Assembly (NCBI GenBank): GCA_004764695.1
Contig: SMSO01000032.1
Span: forward strand, 2,878,501-2,942,500
Length of the DNA: 64,000 bases
Reading direction: 5' to 3'
Origin: Schizochytrium sp. TIO01
Taxonomy: Eukaryota > Sar > Bigyra > Thraustochytrida > Thraustochytriidae
This document shows positions 11,201 to 20,232 of this stretch, in pieces. The notes under the pieces were generated by a model that did no database searches, was not told the origin of the DNA, and saw only the letters and a list, made by a program, of their open reading frames with translations. The stretch's first letter is position 1; every line of letters begins with the position of its first letter. Both the position numbers and the translations under genes were made by a program.

Positions 11201-11482
11201 GCTCAAAGCGCCCCAGTTCTTTATGAGAATGCCACACTACGACCATCTGTGGATTTGCACACATTTAACATGCGCCCTGATGTCTTCCAGGAGCTTCGCA
11301 ATTCTCTTGACAGGGATTCAGAGGAGTATAAATCTTGGAGGGTTCGGTGCTCTACTCGAACCAATCAGTCTAGTGTGTATATCTTTGGAGCATTGCGTGA
11401 CGCAGACAAAGGGCCTGTGGCTAAAGTCTATTTTGTACTCGTTCGGTTTCACGTTGGATTCGAGCCAGGGGATCGATTTTAA
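8222..11482 (+). CDS. RGG/SR-rich coiled-coil protein, probable RNA-associated, unknown function
   Basis: The 1086-residue single-exon protein has a clear order of parts. Residues 40-110 are Arg/Gly-rich, beginning with RGRGGRGGRG and then a GAPR/GTPR tetrapeptide array. Residues about 235-385 are rich in Ser, Arg, His and Asp with many RS dipeptides, including RSRSRSRSP near 371. Residues about 500-740 are charged and heptad-like, a predicted coiled coil with little Pro or Gly. A Ser/Gln-rich linker follows to about 880. The last 200 residues are compact and non-repetitive (EGEFFLCLAAGPN, VYFVLVRFHVGFEPGD) and may be a folded domain that I do not recognise. RGG and SR tracts usually mean RNA binding or splicing-speckle association. 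That is inference, since no RRM is visible. The ATG at 8222 is the first in frame. Confidence 0.85.
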   Translation: MKRSWESPQDDGDNQRQGKYSNAIPSKFQRNNSDAASSVNSRGRGGRGGRGHASRGAPRGAPRGAPKGAPRGAPRGTPRGTPRGLSRVPSRGAGRGALSGAGRGDSSFPPSTRDSQNNEESSGGRGRGFKSNGSLPYSFAIRDKSTGDDFDASQNNPANTGEDPVVGNILGNSSTLKDVLSRNVELNTVQQETDTLGTLRQKHIFWGSEDLNAEEGVSKNAVNDNSEHVEHQPKAMKRQLSFSSNSSGVRNGSHRSSWNGDNDRNSRYGNTDRSSHHGDYGSRGKYSSDYTKGNIRRTDRTEVNRSYSNPRRSSSRSPRRSNEYSPRSRDSKDHNRNSVRSPRSQSQHYADQRSHDSSYSRSSKHYDSRGRSRSRSRSPVNPMSSATSGTHTALPDAQRISEPQVKSTVESADSPRKTQEVQSSKKIPLNERKPADTSREERNSLVSSPVPNKMDAATMSVTARAPPNHSPPTTENIVKTEDHTGSNTQKTDSASSSDIMKTVLKNIDHSEKWRFRTDDLIRNIEQGTQNLKFRVEKLELNTERLRNQQNTIQRTCDELKEKQVAAATSSLSEPPMPADLESFKLSIMSEIENRVIGQTEASAFRLQRNFELQLKELRDSHRQQQKEMADKFEKTLESLRGTIKNSHDDQESHVKALNKRVLTLDQSLDKMRDSYGDLKKSISPPFDLSKAKEYLELKEKVRHLRKKLADHDKTLNDLQETTETIYNDFVMKEAKTADVRAINKITQDSNELMKAHSTFAEASGTQALPSSSSSATTQNNQSNNLPSPLTEPTETTRHIKREPSKQDVLVISDPSAWSQHQSHSSSGGAPANILASHLQHQQSFGSTVSATASLSSVQQPGMESPIGSTLPRHIGRRPPSLKKESALQDIMSYSYAVELSQQNNSVIWSCSNMTPRPIPGREGEFFLCLAAGPNPSSASHRKCLRAVQHYLTGVIGVDGTSAITEHFSHPDNFGKGFPLHKEESHGRVSFKLRAQSAPVLYENATLRPSVDLHTFNMRPDVFQELRNSLDRDSEEYKSWRVRCSTRTNQSSVYIFGALRDADKGPVAKVYFVLVRFHVGFEPGDRF
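8387..8480 (+). repeat. 12-bp coding minisatellite (GAPR units)
   Basis: About eight tandem copies of GGCGCTCCAAGA with one- or two-base variants lie inside the RGG/SR gene, coding GAPR, GAPK, GTPR and GLSR. Variation is mostly third-position or single transitions, suggesting recent expansion in frame. Confidence 0.9.
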
Positions 11483-12005
11483 TCTGGGCCTCGATTTTGC
11501 CAGGTACTATTATTCATTTTTTAATGTTTTGGGGATGCTTGTTGTTTCTCATATATTTTTTTTTAAAATAATGCAATCGATCAAAGTACATGTGATATTT
11601 GAAGTGTCAACGTTCTATTTTTTGCTCTTACAATTCGTGAAAGGCTTCCCATCCACCAACCATAGCCTAGAAATGAACTCGAAGTTGGTCGTACAATGCA
11701 TATAAAAGTGTGATAGATTCAATGAACAATAAGATGATCCATATAATACAGGATGAAAAGAGATTTTATTGGATCAGGCTTTTTAATATACTTTACTGTT
11801 CTTTGCATTCCTTGTAAGCAAACGTACACTCTCTGCAACAATTCTTGTGTACATATGTAAATAAATATATAGTATTCTTAGACATGAGGTTGTTTAGAGC
11901 TACACGCGTCTATAGCATGAGGAAAGATAGCAATTCACGTTTCAATTTACAATTTCATCGGTTAAATATGCGACAGCTGTATTCGATTGTAAAGAAGCGT
12001 TGAAC
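11483..12005. other. Convergent intergenic region
   Basis: AT-rich 3' flanks of the RGG/SR gene (+) and the small coiled-coil gene (-). No gene seen. Confidence 0.6.
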
Positions 12006-12401
12006 TTAGTGATCGTGGCCCCGCGGGAGCTCAATTAAACAAGTGGCAAGTTGTTCGCGGGCTGCTGCAATATGTGATGCGCGGTTCTTAGCCTCCTCCA
12101 GATTTTGTAGCATAGTAAACATTTTGGTCTCCAGCGCCTGGACTTTTTGATCGCAGCGTTGATGGAATCTTTCGCTTGCAGCAGCCACTTTTATACATGC
12201 GTTTCCAGCGTCACCCACAATTGATCTGGCAATCTGCCCAGCAGCTTCCACGCTCCTAGAACTTGCTCGATCAAGATCTTCCGCAACGCCGCTATCTTTA
12301 AGAGCCAGGAGACACTGGATGCGATGTCTCTCCGATTCTGTGACCATTATCATACCGCTGCGGCGGCCACCAGAGGCCAGTTCCGAGGTACCAGAGGACA
12401 T
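12006..12401 (-). CDS. Small coiled-coil protein, unknown
   Basis: The 131-residue protein begins MSSGTSELASGG. From about residue 20 it is almost entirely helical, with heptad-like spacing of Leu, Ile, Val and Ala and no Pro until the last few residues (LPRGHDH). Ala-rich faces (AAASERF, AAAREQLA) suggest a helical bundle or coiled coil. Its size and build resemble subunits of small helical trafficking complexes, but I see no signature that would name one. It has a normal ATG, no intron, and amino-acid composition typical of an expressed gene. Downstream it converges on the RGG/SR gene. Confidence 0.65.
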   Translation of the reverse strand: MSSGTSELASGGRRSGMIMVTESERHRIQCLLALKDSGVAEDLDRASSRSVEAAGQIARSIVGDAGNACIKVAAASERFHQRCDQKVQALETKMFTMLQNLEEAKNRASHIAAAREQLATCLIELPRGHDH

Positions 12402-13221
12402 AGCCGCGGTCTAATAAAGGTATCCAGGTGTCCAGCCTGGAGACTTTCAGGGGTCCCAAGCTTGATGTGTGAAGCGTCGTCGATCACGAACTGCTTCTTT
12501 CTGCGCTTTGATTAACTACAATGAGTGGTATTATGATACAAGACTTGACTCGTACCACTGGCGAATGGGACATGAAATCTGTGATGCAAAGGTGGATTTC
12601 GCAAAGTGTTATCCATAGAGAACTCACGGGACCCTGAGCAGCGCCAAGTGGTAAGTAGGTGCGACCTCGGCGTTATAAGCAATCGTTGTAGAGCTTTTTA
12701 AACATGCTCTAGGATTGCTTGCTGTACAAGAAAATGGTCATGGACACATGGACGCGAAATCTATCATGGCAGGATTAAATTGGGATCAATAGTTTACTTT
12801 TGGAGTGTATGAATCAGTTGGTCATGTCTATTATACACATTCATACAGAAGCTTCCATCAGGTTAAAAAAATGTTGTTTTAATCCTTTTGGCAGGAGGCA
12901 AGGCAAGAAGAGCTGGAATTGGATTGTTGCAGTGCAACCGAATTTTTGGTAACATTTAAGTTTCTTATGGTTAGTAGATCAGAAGGTTTGGGTTTGTTAA
13001 CAACAGATGAGTAGATATTCATACATGCAATTTCTCTAGTTTGTTTAAGCTGGAAGGTGGTTGAGAGTGGCAAGGGAGTATTCTTTTTTGCGACTTTGCG
13101 TAGAGTCTGGCTTTGATTGAATTTATATGGAAAGAATCTTATGCACAATTTCGATTTCTGGTCGGAAATAGCTCGAATATTGTTTGGCAATTATGAGTGT
13201 AAAGGAATAGCAAATTCAAAT
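12402..13221. other. Spacer of 0.8 kb, no gene seen
   Basis: AT-rich. The minus-strand frame at 12879-13190 has no supporting features. It presumably holds the promoter of the small coiled-coil gene and the 3' end of the acylated acidic protein gene. Confidence 0.5.
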
Positions 13222-14184
13222 TTAAAATTCCTTGCGATTAACAACAATCCTTTCAACTTCTTCTTTTGTATTCCAGTAATGAGCCATGGTTGCAGAAGAC
13301 TTCCTCCTCCGTGTGACTTGTTCGACTTCTTGCATTCTCTCGCCATTTGATGATGATGGAACTGCCGCAGGCGTATTCATGGACCCGTTGCTGTATTTTG
13401 CAGCAATTGCTCGCACACTACTTGAGGTAGACGAATAGCTACTTGTCAGAGTTGCATCAGACCGTGGTGTGGTTGGACCCCTACTCAACTTTCCACTCGC
13501 AAAAAGTGCAGCCTTCTCTTTGACAGATAGAGTTTCCGATTCTCTTGGTTCCAATTTCTTTGCATCTTCAATTGTAGCTTCTGCTAGCATATTAAGGATC
13601 TCTGTTTGCTCAGAATCCAAACCATCTTCAGACTTTGCTTCAACTTCAGGGCTCTCTACACCTCCCTTAGTATCTGATTCGTCATTATTGTTGATGCTAA
13701 TAACATTGCCATTGCTGCGATTGCTGCGATCATCATCAACCTCCCTTGATACTCCAGGTGCTTTATCTATAGAATCAACAACAGTTTCGCCTCCCTTTAA
13801 AATTTGAGATACCGATTTTGCCGAGTCAGTATCTTCTGCAAGTATGCGTTCTGAGTCTACGGACACAGCTGGCCCTAGGTTGTTCGCATTCTCATCCGCT
13901 TCGGCGCCCACATTTGCAGAGGTTTCTTCCTCTGATGCGAGTACATTCGCAGGCTCCGTTGAAACTTCAGAAGCATGAACAGGCACAACTTCTTGCTCTT
14001 CAATAGAAGTTTCAATTTCCTGACCCTCTTCACTTGCTTGCCGACCAACCTCAGTGACATTTGTATTGGCTTTGGTTTCGTTAGAGATGGACTCAACCAA
14101 ATCTGGTGAGGCAACCGGTCTGTTCTCTGGCAAGCTGCCTTTCGCTGCAGCCGCAGCGGTTCCCTTGGAGCTGACACAGCCCAT
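13222..14184 (-). CDS. Acidic, disordered protein with MGCVSSK dual-acylation signal
   Basis: The frame opens with TTG-ACT before ATG-GGC-TGT, so the correct start is the ATG at 14184. This gives a 320-residue protein beginning MGCVSSKG. Gly2 with Ser at 5 and 6 fits N-myristoylation and Cys3 fits palmitoylation, the pattern of Src-family and plant calcium-dependent kinases, so the protein should sit on the inner face of the plasma membrane or endomembranes. The middle (30-230) is very rich in Glu, Asp, Ser, Val and Ala and lacks aromatic residues, so it is probably disordered. The C-terminal third is Ser/Thr-rich with basic patches (RRRKSS) and ends in VERIVVNRKEF. No kinase or other domain follows. 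It may be a membrane-anchored scaffold. Confidence 0.75.
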   Translation of the reverse strand: MGCVSSKGTAAAAAKGSLPENRPVASPDLVESISNETKANTNVTEVGRQASEEGQEIETSIEEQEVVPVHASEVSTEPANVLASEEETSANVGAEADENANNLGPAVSVDSERILAEDTDSAKSVSQILKGGETVVDSIDKAPGVSREVDDDRSNRSNGNVISINNNDESDTKGGVESPEVEAKSEDGLDSEQTEILNMLAEATIEDAKKLEPRESETLSVKEKAALFASGKLSRGPTTPRSDATLTSSYSSTSSSVRAIAAKYSNGSMNTPAAVPSSSNGERMQEVEQVTRRRKSSATMAHYWNTKEEVERIVVNRKEF

Positions 14185-15837
14185 AGTCAATCAATGGTGT
14201 AGAAGAAGCCACGGGTGCGGGATTATGGTACTGCACAGAACTCTGTGCCTTGGCAAATCGCCTTTGGTTTCACTTGAATTGATCTTCCTCCTCCCGTACA
14301 AGGCAAGCCTAGCTACGTCGCAAGGTGTTTGCCGCCAATACAGTCGGCAGGATGCTTGATGCTGCCAAAAAGGACTGCCAAAAATAATCCAATCTGACGC
14401 TCAAATAGCTCAATCAATCCGTGAACCCCTTTATAAAGGCCTGCGGGAGCGAGAACGTGGTTCGTAGTACCAGGTACGCGGCCAAGTAACCGTTGAGTTC
14501 GTCTTGGGAAATTAATTAAGGCCAAGTGACACGCAGTCAGGTAAATTGGCACAGGTTAAAGATGGATGAAGAACACTACTACAAACTACTCGAGCTCGCT
14601 TGCTTTCAAGGTTTGCTCCTCGCTATTTGGGGAGATCTAACTTCCTCTAGAGGGACGTGATCTTCGGTCAACGTAGGATTTAGAGCAGACAACTTTGTGG
14701 AGAGAATGAAAAGCCGCCGTATTTTCCTGACATATTCAAGTTTTGCTACTGATGAAGAAGACAACCTCGCTGGAAAAGAGAAAGAAAAAGCTAATAAATA
14801 AATTTAAAGATGAATAAATGAATAATATTAATAATAATAAATCCTTTTCTATAAAACAAAAAAATACCTGGGAACAATGGACTTCAGAGATGGGTTGCTC
14901 TGGCAAGAACTTTGGCTTTCGAAATTGAATTACCTTGTATTTTCCCTTTCTAACGAAAGATTGCCCTTTCGGTTTTGCTGATTCTCCATATACGTGTCAC
15001 AATATCTCTTTGCTCATGTTCAATCAATCATCAAGTTTAAGTCGTCACTGAAAAGGTAGTAGTAGCAGTACTAATAGTATTAGTAGTAGGCACTTAGTCG
15101 CTTCTACATCATGAGGGATTCCGATTGTGCCATCTATTTCTCAGTTCTGTCATTCGGAGACGCTGACTTGATGGCTTTCGCGTAGTGCATCGAGTACCAG
15201 TTATTGGCTCACTTTCTTCGTGACTAGGCTCCTTCAGAATCACATGATATCGACCGAAAGGTTTCCACCGTCGGGCGAAGGAGAGTCGGCCTCCCTAAGC
15301 CTAGTTGCGACATCTGAAGCACGGAAGAACCAGCTCGCTGTCCTGTAAGACGCACTCGTTTAAAGAATATCGTATATCAATATCATGAAGATGGCCTGTC
15401 TACATGTTGAAAAATTCGAGCTGAGACGTGAATTTCCTCATTCTGAAGCCCCGCTGGCGAATACGTTTTATTTGGTCAACTTGGCTGCGTGGAGTAGAGT
15501 TTGACTAGTTGCTGACCTCGCGGGACCGTGTACTACGCCTCCTTCTGCCACGAAGTCGGCCAACCTACTTCTGGTTATTACTGTAGGAAATTAGGAAATT
15601 CGAGAGAGGTTTCTTACTGACTATTTAAGCTCGCTTTTATAATGATTTTATTACCTACTGCTAGCTAGCTAGGTCATAACATACTTACATTCCTGAACAT
15701 AAGGTATTGTTAATTGGAAAAAAGAGAGAAAAAGTTGACAAGCTGAAATTGAAGATAACTTCTGTGTTGTTGATCGATGGATGGTAGGTACTACCTACCT
15801 AGTATATCATTTAAAACTTTGGTGTCTATGACGGAAA
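14185..15837. other. Spacer of 1.65 kb, no gene seen
   Basis: AT-rich, with a short AATAAT/TAGTAG-rich patch near 14.8 kb and 15.06-15.09 kb. No open frame of protein-like composition. It contains the promoter of the acylated protein gene and the 3' flank of the 686-residue protein gene. Confidence 0.5.
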
Positions 15838-17898
15838 TTAGTCAGCCTTTGCTGGAGCACCTTGCAATTTACACATGAAGCGCTTAACAAGCAAACGAAC
15901 CCGGACAAGGGAATCCGCATAAATTTGCGCTTCTTCATCTTGCTGTGTGCCAAGGGAAGGGTTCTCTGGATTGGCCTTATCAGATTCAATCTCTTGGCCA
16001 TTTTCGAGAGATGTTAGTGGCGACGATGAGGGTGGCTGATCTGAATCCACATCAACAGAGCTACCTGCAGATTTTCGAGCGTCTTCAGAATTCAGGTCGG
16101 GTCCAACAGAAAGCTGTGACGGGTCTTTCGTTGAAGGTGTCGTTGTTTGTGTGGGTGTCTTCATGAGCACACGGGAAACTTGCTTCAGAGTGGCGAGAAG
16201 CATGGTGCCGAAAGCTCCATCATGTAAGACGCGTAGTATGACAGGACCTTCGTCAAGAACACCAATAATAGCAGCAATTTTTTTCAAGTTAGACTTCTCG
16301 GCAGGATCTTGCAAAAGAGCTCCGATCGCAAACATAGCATAATCTGCGAAAGCTTCTTTGGAGTTTGGCCAAGATGCGCCAGCAGGTGCCGAGAAATCAA
16401 GACGAGCACGTTTCGCAATACTCTCGTCCTTTACACTAGTAGCAATAAGAATAGCCCACGCAAGCCTACGTGCCGCGCCGTGAGGATGGGCCTCCATTTC
16501 CTCGCTGCCAAGCCTTGCGCAGAAGCCTGGAATTAATAAAACAAATCCCAAAACCTCTGACGAACGCAGTGCACAAGTCCAGAGAAAAGATCCAAGAGGA
16601 TCATCGACGCTGGCGGCACCAAAGTTACCCTTGGCCCACGCAGCAACGGCAGCACGTACAACACCAGATTTGTGCAGAGTATCTACGGCTTGGCTTGCAC
16701 CATGCAAACCTCTCCGCGGGTTGCCCTGGGCATAAAAACTAAGAATATCAAGAAGTCCACGCGCTTGCTCCCGTGCCTGCGCTCCGTCCTCTTCGTTTCG
16801 TTTGAGGGCCTCCTCGAGCAGGACCCGTGCACGAGGCACTACTCCCTGATTAAGAGCCTCCCAAAGAATAGACTTTTCCTGTAAACTAGCTTGTGACAAA
16901 GCATCCTCAGATACGAGTGTCTTAAGGACGCCAAGCATGACGGGGTTACCATGGGCACCGAGTGTCGTATTGAGGTCTGGATCCGGCTGATCTGCAGAGA
17001 CCTTGAGGCAGTACGCATGGCACACTTCTGACATCTCCATAAGTGCAGGAAGAACAGTGCGCATGGACTGAGGTCGGTCCGTGAGTCTGTCTCGGAGAAG
17101 CAGGAGGAAATGTGGCCAAGTCGCCTGTGCTTCCGCCACCCAAGGGAGGCGCAGGTCATCCTTGTCGAACGCGCCAGTCTCGTCAAAGAAACCGGCAGAG
17201 TTTTCTTTGAGGGCTAATAGAGACCGAAGTATCCTGTAGAGCGTACCTGTGATAAAGAGGTCATCCCACTCCTCCACAGACATGTCTCCGAAGCTCTGAT
17301 ACCCTACGGCGCTCAACTCGCTGCACAACCTGTCCACCAGAGCTGCGTGGATATCCGCTCCCACCGTCGTGCTCTCCTGTATTTCCTCAGGACCAAGCAA
17401 AAGCCTCCTGCGTTCTAAAGGCAAAGTATCTGCTGCAAGCACACGTTCCAAAGCACGAAGCCTGAGCTGGACATTGATCTGCAAAAGCGACTCCCGTGCC
17501 CCTTCTGCCGCACCCGTTGCAGCTTTATCCTCAAGGATGTACAAAACGCCCTTCAAAACTTCTGGTGAAATCCAGAACCATGAGGGCGTCGTTGAATCGG
17601 TTTGCACCAAAGAGTGCGCGAGTGCGCTGAGGTCAAGATCACTGACGATAGGGAAATCAAAGGCAAGCTTATGGAAAGCGTCTTTGGCACGACGATGCTG
17701 GGCCTCGACGCCGCTGTCGGATTCCCGCTGCTGACGCCAGAAAGAGCTCATATCGCCAGCAGCGTCAGATATTGCTGCATTCTCGGCTGCAAGGGCTGCT
17801 TCATTCTCACGGAGCTGGGATACGAGTGCTGCAACAAAGGCATCGCGAGACAGCTCTTCGCCATGACCATTGCCAGCGGCTCTGGAAGGTGCAGACAT
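15838..17898 (-). CDS. Helical 686-residue protein, unknown function
   Basis: The frame is open further upstream, but the first ATG is at 17898, giving MSAPSRAAGNGHGEE. The whole protein down to about residue 570 is alpha-helical with Leu/Ala-rich helices of 20-30 residues (for example LYRILRSLLALKEN, WPHFLLLLRDRLTDR, LLEEALKRNEED). This suggests a solenoid of ARM/HEAT-like helical repeats, although no repeat is sharp enough to name. The C-terminal 115 residues are a Ser/Pro/Glu-rich linker plus a last helix (ADSLVRVRLLVKRFMCKL). The in-frame sequence before the ATG would read as a hydrophobic and Arg-containing peptide (SLLFVRTLSFAG), so an upstream spliced start with a targeting peptide cannot be excluded. 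I do not recognise the family. Confidence 0.75.
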   Translation of the reverse strand: MSAPSRAAGNGHGEELSRDAFVAALVSQLRENEAALAAENAAISDAAGDMSSFWRQQRESDSGVEAQHRRAKDAFHKLAFDFPIVSDLDLSALAHSLVQTDSTTPSWFWISPEVLKGVLYILEDKAATGAAEGARESLLQINVQLRLRALERVLAADTLPLERRRLLLGPEEIQESTTVGADIHAALVDRLCSELSAVGYQSFGDMSVEEWDDLFITGTLYRILRSLLALKENSAGFFDETGAFDKDDLRLPWVAEAQATWPHFLLLLRDRLTDRPQSMRTVLPALMEMSEVCHAYCLKVSADQPDPDLNTTLGAHGNPVMLGVLKTLVSEDALSQASLQEKSILWEALNQGVVPRARVLLEEALKRNEEDGAQAREQARGLLDILSFYAQGNPRRGLHGASQAVDTLHKSGVVRAAVAAWAKGNFGAASVDDPLGSFLWTCALRSSEVLGFVLLIPGFCARLGSEEMEAHPHGAARRLAWAILIATSVKDESIAKRARLDFSAPAGASWPNSKEAFADYAMFAIGALLQDPAEKSNLKKIAAIIGVLDEGPVILRVLHDGAFGTMLLATLKQVSRVLMKTPTQTTTPSTKDPSQLSVGPDLNSEDARKSAGSSVDVDSDQPPSSSPLTSLENGQEIESDKANPENPSLGTQQDEEAQIYADSLVRVRLLVKRFMCKLQGAPAKAD

Positions 17899-18693
17899 CG
17901 ATAGCGAATAAGAAAAGACACCTGCGAAGCTAAGGGTGCGAACAAATAGTAGACTGACGGGCTTCCCTGCCACCGCCAGAAAGAGCGTGCGTGGCTTGAT
18001 CAGCAAGACCGCTCTTGCGACGGTTCTGGCGGCTCGAGAACAATAGTACCTAATTAATTTGATTGATCGGTAGTCAATTTTTAAAGTATAGAGAATAAAA
18101 TATCATCGTATGTGATCAATCCCCTAAGAAATTCACCCATAAAATTTGCAAAGCTTGCATTTCCTATGGCGACAAAGTGGGGCTTAGGCCCATTCACGGG
18201 TTAAAAACTAACCCGCGACTCAGGACAGCTCTCAAGTCATGTCCTTGGATGGATAGGTAGCGCAAAGGGATGCCTCTGGCGGTGTGGATATCACGATCGG
18301 CTTTGTGTTTGCATTTTTGTTGTTGTTGTTGACGCATTGGAAAATCTCGGAGGCTCCGAGCTTGTCGTGGATAGTACCACATTCATTGCATGGTTTTGAA
18401 GTGCAATCCACTCGGCAAATAACCAGTTTTCACCACCTGCCCAGAGCAAAGCTCAGCTTTGTGAATGAGTGTTTCGCGGAGACCAACAACACATCATCCA
18501 AGCTGTCTCGATCTCGATCCATCTTGTTAACTTGTTGAGGTTTCAAATTCAGGCAACGGATGACACGGTATTTGAAGTGCGAGCTGGCGATGAATATAGG
18601 TAGTCCAGCAGGGCTCGCAAGCCCGGTCTTCTGAAGTTGACCCCTCTACTGATGTCTCTGTAGACGGCCGAGGCGTCTGGATAGACCCGCAAT
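17899..18693. other. Spacer with short hairpin
   Basis: Promoter side of the 686-residue protein gene. A perfect 7-bp inverted repeat, CGGGTTA-aaaac-TAACCCG, lies at 18197-18215. Its arms contain a TAACCC hexamer, which is probably chance. Confidence 0.4.
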
Positions 18694-18948
18694 CTAGCAT
18701 TTGAAATTCTCTTTTTGCTCGGCGGAGAACACTATGGCGTAAATGATAGTACGGTCAGTGCCGCGTTGCTCGCAGCCATAGTTGCGCTCAACGTCGTCAC
18801 TTGCGTATGTGCGATTGCCTCCTAACGGAAGCCCCCGAAGGGCACTTGCTCTGGCGCCAAACTTCTGGTTGAAGTACTTTGATAATTTGAATTGAAGGTT
18901 TGCTTCGCTTGCGATTTTTTGAGCCTTGTGGTTCCTTGGCCATTCCAT
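18694..18948 (-). CDS. Hypothetical 84-residue protein
   Basis: An ATG-started frame in a good context (AAAATGG) codes MEWPRNHKAQKIASEANLQ and ends IVFSAEQKENFKC. Composition is balanced and basic in the first half (KLSKYFNQKFG), unlike the chance frames around it. The surrounding 2 kb otherwise lacks genes. No domain recognised. It may be a real small gene, a single exon of a larger one, or chance. Confidence 0.3.
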   Translation of the reverse strand: MEWPRNHKAQKIASEANLQFKLSKYFNQKFGARASALRGLPLGGNRTYASDDVERNYGCEQRGTDRTIIYAIVFSAEQKENFKC

Positions 18949-20232
18949 TTTCTTACCTAACCTTCACTTCTTAACAAAGACCTGAATGAATACATCGTTT
19001 ACGTAGGTTATCATATAAGTTCTAACATTTTCCTAGGTACAGTAATAGAATTGGCTTTTTAAGAAATTGTATGTACTGAGACTTTGGACACGAGCCGGCG
19101 CACAAAATATCAATTGAATGAGCTCAATTTTCGGATAAATATTTGCTTGGACAGCGTTCAACGCACATTGTTCATGCAATCAACAAAGTAGGTGAGCAAA
19201 AACTCAAGCTACATCTGCCAGAGTCAAGGGCGTTCTTGTGATGTTCTTTTTTAAAAGCATGTTCTGATGTTCTTTTTATTTCAGGGTCATTTTTTACCAT
19301 AGCACATCTCTCACAATGTAAGTGAATATAATTTGCGGCCCTGGTTTGTGGGAAATTACTAAAATTATAGATGATTTTGAAAGCGTCTATTTGGGTTTTG
19401 ACTGTAACATACCGTATTCTCTTACCTTCGCAATGTGGTTTGTGCAAACCATGATTTGGAGACTGTGCTCGCAGTCAGGAACGGCTGCGATTGTTATGTT
19501 CGAGTGCAGTGACAAACTACGAAAACGACGGAGGCATAGCTAACCATCAAGATAATCTGTTTTTTGGATTGGAACTCGGCATATACTTGCATACTCCAAA
19601 CCTGTAGCACCAGAGCCGACGTTCTTGCAAGATTTTGGGTAGAAATTAGGCTCTTCATTTTCTTCATCTCTATATCCTCTCAAATAATTGCACCTATTTT
19701 TATGTGAATAAAAAAATGCAACACGATTTCTGTCCCCCGAGATGACGTGGCGAAGTATTTGCTGTTAGCAGCGTCGAGATTTTATTCCTGAGTGCCCTAG
19801 CTAGACCAGGTGTGCTTTGCTAACAACTATCATATTAAGCACTAAGTGGGTACCCACGTATTAGTGAGTGGTGGGAATTTGGTAGAGCTTAGTACAACGA
19901 TTAGAAATCTATCGCGATGAGCGCCTCAAATATACAGGTAGGACTTCGTACGCGGAGCTGTTGACGTGTAATAAGAGCTTGAGAAATTAGGCGAAACGCG
20001 AACAGCCGCGACTTGGGAAGACAAAATGAGAAAAGAAAGCACGTCTGTAAGGATTCAGAGTTTTGACTGCACTTAACTGTTGTCAAGTTATGAAAAAAGA
20101 TTCACTGTATTATGTGTTTTGTAGCGATGCCATAGAAGTGGACAGCCGGGCAAAATGAAAACTGTCTGAAGACCTTGATGAGATTTTAAGGAGCGAGGCT
20201 GCGCCAGGGTTGGTAAAGCGTGAAGGGGCACG
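18949..20232. other. Spacer of 1.3 kb, no gene seen
   Basis: AT-rich sequence upstream of the first sulfotransferase-like gene. Only short non-ATG frames are present. Confidence 0.5.

Noticed and set aside
18197-18215. Hairpin with TAACCC in its arm, possible terminator or telomere trace
   Set aside because: Single short inverted repeat; no tandem telomeric units and no bacterial-type context.
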